Below, one piece after another: positions 9,232 through 15,756 of a stretch of 64,000 bases of DNA. This DNA comes from an uncultured Bacteroidales bacterium (GTDB taxonomy: Bacteria > Bacteroidota > Bacteroidia > Bacteroidales > Coprobacteraceae), in the NCBI GenBank assembly GCA_949297285.1, contig CASFRL010000033.1, positions 1 to 64,000 on the forward strand. The letters are read 5' to 3'. The notes beneath the pieces are model-generated. The model did no database searches. It saw nothing but the letters and a program-made list of their open reading frames with translations, and was not told the origin of the DNA. The translations under genes and the position numbers were made by a program. How positions within the stretch are numbered: the stretch's first letter is position 1; each line of letters begins with the position of its first letter.

Positions 9232-9804
9232 ATGAAAGAATTTAATCTTCAATTTGCCAACCACTCGAAATTAAAACAGCTAAAGCAGTTTGTTTTGGAG
9301 CATGGCACTTATATCGAACTTAAAAAGGGCGAACAATTCTCTATTCAAGGTAAAACGAATCATCGGGGAGCCTATATAGAAAACGGCTTATTGAGATATA
9401 CCCATGTGGATGAAAATGGAAATATACATATAGTAGGATATACTTTCTCTGAAGAATTTGCAGGAAGTTTATGCACACTCATAGCACCAAACCAACCGTC
9501 ATTAGTAACTATTGAAGCTGTTTGCAATACAAAGATTTGTTACATACATTATTCAAAGTTGGAGGATTTCTTTACTACAAATGCTGATACCATACAAATA
9601 AAGTGTACTCTTGTTGAACAATCATACTTATTGATGTATAATAGATTATTGGATATGTATTGCAAGACGACAGAAGAACTATATCTTGACTTATTGAATA
9701 GATGCCCAAATATTCAAGACTACATTACGTTAAAAGAAATTGCTTCATTTCTTGGAGTTACTCCTGAAACGGTTAGCCGTATACGTCGCAAATTGAAAGA
9801 ATAG
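9232..9804 (+). CDS. Crp/Fnr-family transcriptional regulator
   Basis: This 190-residue protein has an N-terminal cyclic-nucleotide-binding-like beta-roll (about 10-110, with GEQFSIQGKTNHRGAYIENG), a dimerisation helix (about 115-145) and a C-terminal helix-turn-helix (about 166-186, LKEIASFLGVTPETVSRIRR). The cysteines are few and not arranged as the FNR iron-sulfur set, so it is probably a small-ligand or constitutive regulator rather than a true oxygen sensor. Immediately downstream lies a TTGAC-N4-GTCAA palindrome of the kind this family binds, overlapping the promoter of the next gene, so it probably controls that gene. The effector is unknown. Confidence 0.9.
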   Translation: MKEFNLQFANHSKLKQLKQFVLEHGTYIELKKGEQFSIQGKTNHRGAYIENGLLRYTHVDENGNIHIVGYTFSEEFAGSLCTLIAPNQPSLVTIEAVCNTKICYIHYSKLEDFFTTNADTIQIKCTLVEQSYLLMYNRLLDMYCKTTEELYLDLLNRCPNIQDYITLKEIASFLGVTPETVSRIRRKLKE

Positions 9805-9832
9805 CCTATCTTTTAACATCCATTATATTAGT

Positions 9833-9859
9833 GTCTTGACAATTGTCAAGACCTTTTTT
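9833..9859 (+). terminator. Palindrome plus T-run after the regulator gene
   Basis: A 20-bp perfect palindrome (9833-9852) with no loop beyond the central AATT is followed by a run of Ts (9854-9861). It can act as a terminator for the Crp/Fnr gene, but it also contains an FNR-box-like operator, described separately. Confidence 0.5.
9836..9849. promoter_or_regulatory. FNR/Crp-box-like operator
   Basis: TTGAC-AATT-GTCAA closely resembles the TTGAT-N4-ATCAA site of the Crp/Fnr family. It lies between a Crp/Fnr gene and an exported-protein gene and covers the presumed -33 region of the latter. Binding here would be expected to block RNA polymerase, so repression is the simpler inference. Confidence 0.5.
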
Positions 9860-9872
9860 TTAAATACTTTTG
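9842..9872 (+). promoter_or_regulatory. Promoter of the small exported protein gene
   Basis: The -7 element TACTTTTG is at 9865-9872, and an ATTG at 9842-9845 sits 19 bases upstream as a -33 box. The start codon of the exported protein is 50 bases further on. Confidence 0.55.
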
Positions 9873-9922
9873 TACTTTGTGCATGTCAAGATATCAATTT
9901 AATTACTTAAAACAGCAACAAT

Positions 9923-10360
9923 ATGAACAAAAAAATTGCAGTATTTATAGAAAAGTGTCTATTTGCATTATGTCTTCTACTATTCTCTGTAGGAAATACT
10001 TATGGACAGCAAAGATATTATTGTGAAGTAAAGGGCATTGAAAAAGATCTTTCTGCCGGACTAAAGATTATTTTTGATTTTGGCACAAAGGCTTCTTATA
10101 ATATCTGGGGAGACCTCAGCCGTCAATTAAAATTTGTAGATGACAAAGGAAAAGAAATCAAGTTCAATAGTATGGTTGACGCAGCTAACTATATGGTTGA
10201 AAGAGGTTGGAAGTTTCAACAAGCCTATTCCTCTATCTATTCCGGCAAACCTATTATTCACTGGATATTTTTTAAGGATGCCCCAAATATGGAAGAAGCT
10301 AAAGAAGGTATTATGACCAAAAAAGAATATCAGAAAATGAAAAGTGAACAAAGTGATTGA
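9923..10360 (+). CDS. Small exported protein, paralogue of the gene at 48232
   Basis: This 145-residue protein has a signal peptide (about 1-28, ending in NTYGQ) and a mature domain containing YYCEVKG, a FDFG motif, NSMVDAANYMVERGWKFQQ and a hydrophobic HWIFF strand. The same motifs occur in the 115-residue protein at 48232-48579 (YCEIIG, FFG, TSMLNALNYMAKEGWKLEQ), so the two are paralogues. The C-terminus here adds a charged tail. The function is unknown. It lies between a Crp/Fnr regulator and an outer-membrane receptor in a tRNA-linked accessory region, and a Crp-box-like site precedes it. Confidence 0.75.
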   Translation: MNKKIAVFIEKCLFALCLLLFSVGNTYGQQRYYCEVKGIEKDLSAGLKIIFDFGTKASYNIWGDLSRQLKFVDDKGKEIKFNSMVDAANYMVERGWKFQQAYSSIYSGKPIIHWIFFKDAPNMEEAKEGIMTKKEYQKMKSEQSD

Positions 10361-10844
10361 GACTGGAAAAATAAAGTGTAGATGCGACTAATCAGATAAT
10401 TGTAAACGCATGGAAATCAAAAGTACTTTTACCGTTTTTTTATTTCTTGACCACTTCATACACTAGTGTAAAATGGATGGATTCCCAACAATTCTGTTCG
10501 ATTAACTAAAATGTTGAATGAGAAACCTATCTATATTGATGATGCTTTTAAAAAGAAAATAAGAACAGTCTATTATTGGGCCATTCTATAAATGTTCAAC
10601 GAAATACGAACATTGCTATTCCTTTAAATAACAAGTTAAATTTTAATCTGTATAGAGACTATATATAGGATAAAAGGAATAGTGCTGTAATTTCTCCAAC
10701 GGTTATTCCATATTCTGCTGGGGGTAGATTTTTATATAGTGCCGGAAAAATATGTTTATTAATTATCAATATAATATCATTCAACAGGACTGGAAGTGGT
10801 TTTTAGAATTAAAGTTTTAAATGAACTTTTAAACAATAGATGTA
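10361..10844 (+). pseudogene. Intergenic stretch with a probable decayed membrane-protein gene
   Basis: Protein-like segments appear in shifting frames between about 10510 and 10822: MLNEKPIYIDDAFKKKIRT, then NTNIAIPLNNKLNFNLYRD, then SAVISPTVIPYSAGGRFLYS, and finally MFINYQYNIIQQDWKWFLEL ending in Lys-Phe and a stop. Stops and frameshifts separate them, and the terminal aromatic residue resembles the end of an outer-membrane barrel. I read this as one decayed gene. The first 150 bases (10361-10510) hold nothing I recognise. Confidence 0.4.
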
Positions 10845-13121
10845 ATGATGAAAAAGATTATAATATTCATATTATTCCTTTTTGTTGTACCTCCACTATC
10901 CCATGCACAAACGATTACGGGCAAGATAATAGACAATGAACGGCAACCGATAGAAGGTGCTACGGTCGTAATGCAAACGCTTGATTCCATTTTTATAGAT
11001 GCAACCATATCTGATACAAACGGTATATTTGTTTTGAGTGGTCAGCCCAATGAATACCTCCTGATAGTACAACATATTTTATTTCAGACCCAATATATAA
11101 CAGATAGCAAAAAAAATGTAGGTATAATCCGGCTTGTTCCACAAGATTATGCTTTGAATGAAATTGCGGTGAAAGCGGAGCGTCCTTATGTTAAAGCTGA
11201 AAATGGACGTTTAACCTATAATCTGTCTTTACTTCCTGGAAACAAAACAACAAATAATGCATACGAAGCGATAATCAAATTACCGGGTGTACGGCAAAAC
11301 CAAGGTACACTTACTTTAGCTGGAACGGAGAAACTGGCTATTATTTTAAATGGCAAACCAACAACAATGGATGCTGGACAAATGGAAAATCTCTTACGCA
11401 ACACTCCAACCGATCGGGTAGAGAAAGTAGAAGTTATGTATAGTGCGCCACCTGAATATCATGTAAAGGGTGCAGTGATAAATATTATATTGAAGCGTCC
11501 GGATGATCATGCCTTTCAAGGAGAAATAAATGCAGACTACAAAAATCAATATTTCAATAGTGGTGGAATGAATTCCAATTTTCACCATTCTACTTCCAAA
11601 ACCTCTTTGGATGTGATATATAGTGCCAATAACATTCACAATATGGAGTACATGAACTTGTATTCCCGACATTCTTTGGCGGAACAGGCATATCTTATCG
11701 AACAAAACGAACAACTTCGTAGTAAATATTGGAAACATAGCCTACAAACCTCATTTGCTTATCGCTTCAGTGACAAAAGCCACCTCAGTATATCCTATAC
11801 TGGCGATTATATTCCTAACCAACATAATAATAGCCAGACAATCGGAAACTTTCAGACAGGTAATGTAGATAAGTATGTGGACTCTTATATGCACAATGTC
11901 ACTTTGCAATATCAATCAGATTTTGGGCTAAATGTTGGCGGCGATTATACTTATTACCGTTCAGACAATAACCAATACTTCCAAACCTTTTTTCAGAGTG
12001 ACGAACAAAGTAGTTTTGATATGGTAAGCGGACAAAAGATAAATCGATATTCAATCTATGCCGACCAAAAACATCAATTAGCAAAAGATTGGAATGTGGG
12101 TTACGGTGTATCTTTCCGTTTGGCAAAAGATTATGATTATCAAATATATAATCAAGTGACGGGTAATCTTACAACTCAAGACATACAATCGAATTTGACA
12201 GAACAGACAACAAATTTCTATCTTTCAATCGGTAGAAATACGCAAACAAGAGCATCTTTTTCACTTTCTGCCACAGGAGAATATTATACGATTGGAAACT
12301 ATCACAAATGGGCTATCTATCCACAAGGTTCGTTTACTTACTCCTTAAATTCCAAACATACGTTCCTGTTATCACTATCTACCGATAAAATCTATCCGAG
12401 CTATTGGGCTATGCAATCTTCCGTCAATCATCTGAACGGCTATACGGAATTACACGGGACATCAGGATTAAAACCTATGACGACTTATAGCCTAAATGGA
12501 AACTATGTTTTACGTCAGAAATATATTTTCGGCTTGTTTTTTCTTCATTCAACGGACTATTTCGCACAAACGGCGTACCAATCCACCGAACGGCTTGTAT
12601 TAATTTATAAATATGCCAATTGGAACTATATGCAGTTGTTAGGAGCTAACATCATATTACCATTTAAGGTTGGAAATTGGTTGGATTCACGTTTGACTTT
12701 AACCGGTATGCAGATGCGTCAGCGATGTGACAATTTCTTTAATCTTCCATTTAATCGGAAACAATGGACGTTCAATGCAATGTTGGATAATACATTTAAG
12801 ATTAAGCAAAACCTGTTTTTTGAATTAATGGGGACTGTACAAACTCCGGCAATACAAGGAACATTTGATATTGAAACATCTTATAATTGCACAGCCGGGA
12901 TAAAATGGAATATGGCAAAAGACAAAATCAGCCTTTCCGTTCGTTGCAATGATATTTTCAATACGGGCAACCCCAATTTGAAAGTACGTTTCAAAGGGCA
13001 ATATTTAGATATGGACAACACCCATTATTCCAGAGCATTCAGCATACACCTTACCTATCGATTTGGTGGATATAAGAAAAAAGAAATAAAAGGTGTCGAT
13101 ACATCAAGGTTTGGACATTAA
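10845..13121 (+). CDS. Outer-membrane receptor-like beta-barrel protein
   Basis: This 758-residue protein has a signal peptide (about 1-21), a carboxypeptidase-regulatory-like domain (about 22-105, ITGKIIDNERQPIEGATVVM) and a plug-like domain (about 120-220, IIKLPGVRQNQGTLTLAG and VEVMYSAPPEYHVKGAV). A long barrel follows that ends HLTYRFGG plus a short charged tail. It fits the outer-membrane beta-barrel family related to TonB receptors but shorter, with no STN domain and no SusD neighbour. It lies downstream of the Crp/Fnr gene and the small exported protein and may be part of the same accessory unit. The substrate is unknown. Two ATGs (10845, 10848) are adjacent. Confidence 0.87.
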   Translation: MMKKIIIFILFLFVVPPLSHAQTITGKIIDNERQPIEGATVVMQTLDSIFIDATISDTNGIFVLSGQPNEYLLIVQHILFQTQYITDSKKNVGIIRLVPQDYALNEIAVKAERPYVKAENGRLTYNLSLLPGNKTTNNAYEAIIKLPGVRQNQGTLTLAGTEKLAIILNGKPTTMDAGQMENLLRNTPTDRVEKVEVMYSAPPEYHVKGAVINIILKRPDDHAFQGEINADYKNQYFNSGGMNSNFHHSTSKTSLDVIYSANNIHNMEYMNLYSRHSLAEQAYLIEQNEQLRSKYWKHSLQTSFAYRFSDKSHLSISYTGDYIPNQHNNSQTIGNFQTGNVDKYVDSYMHNVTLQYQSDFGLNVGGDYTYYRSDNNQYFQTFFQSDEQSSFDMVSGQKINRYSIYADQKHQLAKDWNVGYGVSFRLAKDYDYQIYNQVTGNLTTQDIQSNLTEQTTNFYLSIGRNTQTRASFSLSATGEYYTIGNYHKWAIYPQGSFTYSLNSKHTFLLSLSTDKIYPSYWAMQSSVNHLNGYTELHGTSGLKPMTTYSLNGNYVLRQKYIFGLFFLHSTDYFAQTAYQSTERLVLIYKYANWNYMQLLGANIILPFKVGNWLDSRLTLTGMQMRQRCDNFFNLPFNRKQWTFNAMLDNTFKIKQNLFFELMGTVQTPAIQGTFDIETSYNCTAGIKWNMAKDKISLSVRCNDIFNTGNPNLKVRFKGQYLDMDNTHYSRAFSIHLTYRFGGYKKKEIKGVDTSRFGH

Positions 13122-13141
13122 TATAATTGCATTTCAAAATA

Positions 13142-13431
13142 ATGATAAACGAAAATTTTAATAAATGGCAATATTATCGAAACCTCTCTTTCCATGGTAC
13201 ATCGTTTACAAGGTATTAATACTGATTTAAGAAATGAATTGCAAACCGGCACTACCCTCTCATGAAAAAGTATGTAATCGCTTCTTCAAAATTCAAAAGC
13301 TAGAACTATTGAGGAGGCTTCTCTACTTCCAGAAAATATGTCGTATAGAGAACAGAGTATAATTATACGGTAGCCCAAATATTAGTTAATGAAATGTTGT
13401 GTATTTACTGAACTTAATGAATCACAGTTAT
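13142..13431 (+). pseudogene. Decayed rteC-family gene
   Basis: Three frame-shifted blocks match the intact RteC-like protein at 14866-15459 in the same order. They are IIETSLSMVHRLQ (from about 13172), RFFKIQKLELLRRLLYF with KICRIEN (about 13289-13365), and VAQILVNEMLCIY (about 13390-13431). Their counterparts in the intact copy are IIETSLSMVHRLQ, LFFKTQKPEILVRLLFF and VVKIIANEMSRIY. Stop codons and deletions separate the blocks, so no full protein is made. It sits just before a hairpin and a tRNA-Lys-like fragment, repeating the order seen around 15.5 kb. Confidence 0.8.
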
Positions 13432-13490
13432 TAGAGAAAAGGCAACTTGCAAATGTCATCTTTGGAGTCAAATTCGCTAATAGGTAATAA

Positions 13491-13533
13491 AAACAAGTCC
13501 TACAAAATCAATATTTTGTGGAACTTGTTTTTT
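13491..13533. terminator. Hairpin related to the tRNA-Lys terminator
   Basis: An imperfect inverted repeat begins near 13491 (AACAAGTCCTACAAAAT) and closes with its near-complement ending at about 13530, flanked by A and T runs. It resembles the perfect hairpin at 15560-15591 (AACTCCTACAATATC arm), so it looks like an older diverged copy of the same terminator. Confidence 0.6.
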
Positions 13534-13559
13534 GTTGTCGCCTTTTGGCTTTTCTTTTG

Positions 13560-13582
13560 GTGATCCGCTTGGGTTATGAACC
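13560..13582 (-). repeat. tRNA-Lys 3'-end remnant (putative attachment-site scar)
   Basis: Eighteen of 23 bases match the 3' end of the tRNA-Lys gene (15626-15648), including an uninterrupted GTGATCCGC. It lies about 30 bases from a hairpin that resembles the tRNA-Lys terminator. This is what integration into the 3' end of a tRNA gene leaves behind, after divergence. No integrase is visible in the window. Confidence 0.6.
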
Positions 13583-13757
13583 AAACGTTATTTCTTCCTC
13601 AATATTAGTACTTTCAGAAATTTTGGCTTTGCATCCGTCACGCTTTAGTCCTTAAAAACTGTCTGCTGTTATCCGGTGTCTGTCTGCCAATATCTTGGGT
13701 TCAAATGTACGCATTATTTTTGGATTATGTAAGTTGTTAAAAATAAACATTCTAAGG
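13583..13757. other. Scar sequence between att-like remnant and palindrome
   Basis: The minus strand contains a short open stretch starting MRTFEPKILADRHRITADS that stops, then continues in another frame (GLKRDGCKAKISESTNIEEE) towards the tRNA-like remnant. It looks like a frameshifted fragment of a small gene that I cannot name. Confidence 0.3.
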
Positions 13758-13801
13758 TTAGTGCAAGGTGCAAGTATATATATACTTGCACCTTGCACTA
13801 A
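13758..13801. repeat. 44-bp perfect palindrome with nested heptamers
   Basis: Each 22-base arm is the exact complement of the other, with no loop. An arm contains GTGCAAG twice in tandem, then TATAT at the centre, so the unit reads heptamer-heptamer-TA core-heptamer-heptamer. It lies 29 bases beyond the 3' end of the HxlR gene. No T-run follows in either direction away from the stem, so it is not a typical terminator; an operator or recombination site is possible. Confidence 0.9.
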
Positions 13802-13830
13802 AAAATTAACTTGTACCAAACAACGGTTTA

Positions 13831-14214
13831 TTAGTTGGATTTAGTTGCGGAGTTCTCAAACTTTTTTCTGTGTGCCATTATTGATTTCATATTATTTTGC
13901 GCCCATTCTGTCAATGATATAATGATAGGAACAAGGCTTCTTCCTGTTTCTGTTAATTCATACTCCACCCTTATGGGAACCTCCGGGAAAACAGTTCGCT
14001 TTACCAATCCGTCAGCTTCTAATATGTGTAATGTATTGGATAATACTTTTGTTGATATATCAGGTATTTGCCTTGCTAATTGATTGAAACGAATTGAGCC
14101 ATTTTCATTCAATATGTAAATAACCAATAATGCCCACTTATTGCCAAAACGGGCAATAACATTCCGAATAGGACAAATTTCAATGATAGATTTTTTTTCT
14201 TCTTTTTTCGTCAT
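13831..14214 (-). CDS. HxlR-family winged-helix regulator
   Basis: This 127-residue protein contains the HxlR signature: CPIRNVIARFGNKWALLVIY near the N-terminus, then a winged helix (about 40-90) with RFNQLARQIPDISTKVLSNT and LTETGRSLVPII. The Cys before PIRNV is the position that senses thiol or electrophile stress in several family members. It is transcribed divergently from a cupin gene, with 185 bases of shared control DNA containing four GTAAC repeats. Regulation of the cupin by this protein is therefore likely. The effector is unknown; the family assignment is firm. Confidence 0.93.
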   Translation of the reverse strand: MTKKEEKKSIIEICPIRNVIARFGNKWALLVIYILNENGSIRFNQLARQIPDISTKVLSNTLHILEADGLVKRTVFPEVPIRVEYELTETGRSLVPIIISLTEWAQNNMKSIMAHRKKFENSATKSN

Positions 14215-14234
14215 TGTAATCTATTGTTTTTCTG

Positions 14235-14242
14235 CAAAAGTA
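14235..14242 (-). promoter_or_regulatory. -7 element of the HxlR gene
   Basis: Read on the minus strand this is TACTTTTG, 20 bases before the start codon. It overlaps the first of several GTAAC repeats, so binding there would affect the regulator's own promoter. Confidence 0.5.
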
Positions 14243-14329
14243 ACCTTTTGGTAACTATGATACATATTTGTAACTCCTTGTATGATAAATAAATGCTTTG
14301 TAGATTTGCAGTATCAAAAAGAAAGTAAC
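14240..14329. promoter_or_regulatory. GTAAC repeats, candidate HxlR operators
   Basis: GTAAC occurs at 14240-14244, 14251-14255, 14270-14274 and 14325-14329 within the divergent spacer. They surround both putative promoters. Repeated half-sites between a regulator and its divergent target are typical operators, but which protein binds is inferred only from position. Confidence 0.4.
14278..14308 (+). promoter_or_regulatory. Promoter of the cupin gene
   Basis: TAGATTTG at 14301-14308 fits TAnnTTTG, and TTG at 14278-14280 lies 20 bases upstream as a -33 box. The cupin start is 91 bases downstream of the -7 element. Confidence 0.55.
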
Positions 14330-14399
14330 AATCCTATGCAAAGTTAGCTAATTTGCGATATATAACCAATAGAAGTATTCACATTCAAAATTAAAAGCA

Positions 14400-14849
14400 A
14401 TGAAACAGATTGAGAAAACAACATCAGCAACAAACTTCGATGTTATCAACTTAGGTAAGTTAAATGAATTAGGAAATTACGTGTTGGAACTTACTCCCGA
14501 AATTAAAATTCTGGGTAAAGTATTCTGCGGTTCTGCACTTCAAGCCACAGGAAGTGAATTTTCATTCCAGCTATTCCAACCGGGAACAGAAACAGGATTT
14601 CTTCACACTCACAAAACACATGAAGAACTTTATTTTTTCCTTAGTGGAAATGGCGAGTTTCAGGTAGACGGTCAAGTATTTCCAATTTCGGAAGGAAGTG
14701 TGGTACGTGTAGCTCCTGAAGGAAAACGTTCTGTCCGCAATAATGGAACAGAGCCACTTGTAATGCTTTGCATCCAATATAAAAGCAATACCTTTAATTC
14801 AGAAGATGCGGCAGACGGCAACATTCTAAGTGAACCTGTAAAATGGTAA
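14400..14849 (+). CDS. Cupin-domain protein
   Basis: This 149-residue single-domain cupin has metal-ligand motif 1 at about residues 64-78 (GTETGFLHTHKTHEEL, with two His and a Glu) and motif 2 around PEGKRSVRNNGTEPL. Motif 2 lacks the usual clear His, so metal binding may use only the first motif. It has no signal peptide and is presumably cytoplasmic. Divergent pairing with an HxlR regulator suggests a role in handling a reactive or aromatic compound, but the reaction is unknown. It is 16 bases upstream of the rteC-like gene and probably cotranscribed. Confidence 0.87.
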   Translation: MKQIEKTTSATNFDVINLGKLNELGNYVLELTPEIKILGKVFCGSALQATGSEFSFQLFQPGTETGFLHTHKTHEELYFFLSGNGEFQVDGQVFPISEGSVVRVAPEGKRSVRNNGTEPLVMLCIQYKSNTFNSEDAADGNILSEPVKW

Positions 14850-14865
14850 TGATGTATGCTATACA

Positions 14866-15459
14866 ATGAAGAAAGAAGTAGATAAGATATTAGAACAGTT
14901 AGAGGTCGATATTTCAGAAATCGACCTCTACGGTTATGATATTATCGAAACTTCTCTTTCAATGGTACATAGATTACAAACAGTTCTTAATGATTTAAGA
15001 ATAAAAATACAGACCTATGTGTTTTCAACCAAAGAAGATGAAATCCTATTCTTCAAGACACAGAAGCCGGAAATACTTGTCCGGCTATTATTCTTCTATA
15101 AGATTTATCGGATAGAAACACAATGTCCTAACGGTAGCGATGAAGTGATTAGAAGTTATATCAACGGGGAACTGGATAATCTAACCTATTTCTTCAATCG
15201 CAATTTGGACTTTTATCAATACTACCGCTCACATTCAACAGTGTATGATGAATATTATTTTGTACGTGGAAAAGCAGATTTGCGTTTATGTACCGATAGT
15301 GCACAATTCGATAAAGACCCGAATTTCTCAACAGGATATGATTATAAGGTTGTTAAAATCATAGCCAACGAAATGTCGCGTATCTATCTGAACAAAAGAC
15401 TGATATTTGCAGTACGGACAAATCAAGACAACAAACCGTCAATTTGGGACATTCCGTGA
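14866..15459 (+). CDS. RteC-family protein, C-terminally shortened
   Basis: This 197-residue protein matches the N-terminal and middle part of RteC, the regulator that in Bacteroides conjugative elements controls excision genes. The pattern includes FFKTQKPEILVRLLFFYKI, NRNLDFYQYYRSHSTVYDEY and the YDYKVVKIIANEM segment. Family members I know are longer, with a C-terminal DNA-binding region after this point (LTWTGSKxALIELxYALH); here the frame ends soon after RIYLNKRLIFAV. It is therefore probably a truncated, possibly non-functional copy. No excision or mobilisation genes are adjacent. It directly precedes a repeat cluster and tRNA-Lys. Confidence 0.8.
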   Translation: MKKEVDKILEQLEVDISEIDLYGYDIIETSLSMVHRLQTVLNDLRIKIQTYVFSTKEDEILFFKTQKPEILVRLLFFYKIYRIETQCPNGSDEVIRSYINGELDNLTYFFNRNLDFYQYYRSHSTVYDEYYFVRGKADLRLCTDSAQFDKDPNFSTGYDYKVVKIIANEMSRIYLNKRLIFAVRTNQDNKPSIWDIP

Positions 15460-15555
15460 CCTAAAATCTTAGAGGGTGGACAGGTCACGAATTGGTCACG
15501 AAAGTGTGTCTTTTTGTGACCTTTTCGTGTCTTAGGTCACAGACATTATACAAAG
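15456..15555. repeat. Cluster of GGTCAC repeats between rteC and tRNA-Lys
   Basis: GTGACCTAA at 15456-15464 is inverted at 15532-15540. GGTCACGAA occurs in tandem at 15483-15491 and 15494-15502, and TTGTGACC (15514) with TTTCGTG (15523) are reverse copies. GGACAG (15477) also has inverted partners CTGTCC at 15601 and 15611. Arrays like this flank integrase attachment cores, but no integrase is present. Confidence 0.6.
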
Positions 15556-15591
15556 AAAAAACTCCTACAATATCTTGATATTGTAGGAGTT
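15556..15591 (-). terminator. Terminator of tRNA-Lys
   Basis: A perfect 15-bp inverted repeat (15560-15574 and 15577-15591) with a 2-base loop. Read on the minus strand it is followed by a run of Ts (complement of 15556-15561), so it terminates the tRNA-Lys transcript, whose 3' end is 36 bases upstream. Confidence 0.8.
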
Positions 15592-15626
15592 GTACATTTA
15601 CTGTCCATTTCTGTCCAGCGTTTCTG

Positions 15627-15699
15627 TGATCCGCCTGGGGCTCGAACCCAGGACCCCAACATTAAAAGTGTTGTGCTCTACCTGCTGAGCTAGCGAATC
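15627..15699 (-). tRNA. tRNA-Lys (anticodon TTT)
   Basis: The minus strand folds as a 73-nt tRNA: acceptor GATTCGC pairing with GCGGATC (one G-T pair), D-arm TAGCTCAGCAGGTAGAGCA, anticodon loop CTTTTAA with anticodon TTT, and T-arm GGGTTCGAGCCC. The discriminator is A and CCA is not encoded. A strong promoter lies at 15726-15756. Its 3' end is the apparent integration target of the accessory region. Confidence 0.97.
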
Positions 15700-15725
15700 A
15701 TCGAGTGCATTTTTCTAATGCGTTG

Positions 15726-15756
15726 CAAAGGTACGTTTTATTTTTATTCCTGCAAA
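15726..15756 (-). promoter_or_regulatory. Promoter of tRNA-Lys
   Basis: On the minus strand, TACCTTTG (complement of 15726-15733) with TTTG (complement of 15753-15756) 19 bases upstream. This is an exact match to the Bacteroidetes -33/-7 pattern. Confidence 0.8.

Noticed and set aside
13758-13801. The 44-bp palindrome as a simple terminator of the HxlR gene
   Set aside because: No T-run follows the stem, and nested heptamers are unusual for terminators; I keep it as a repeat of unknown role.
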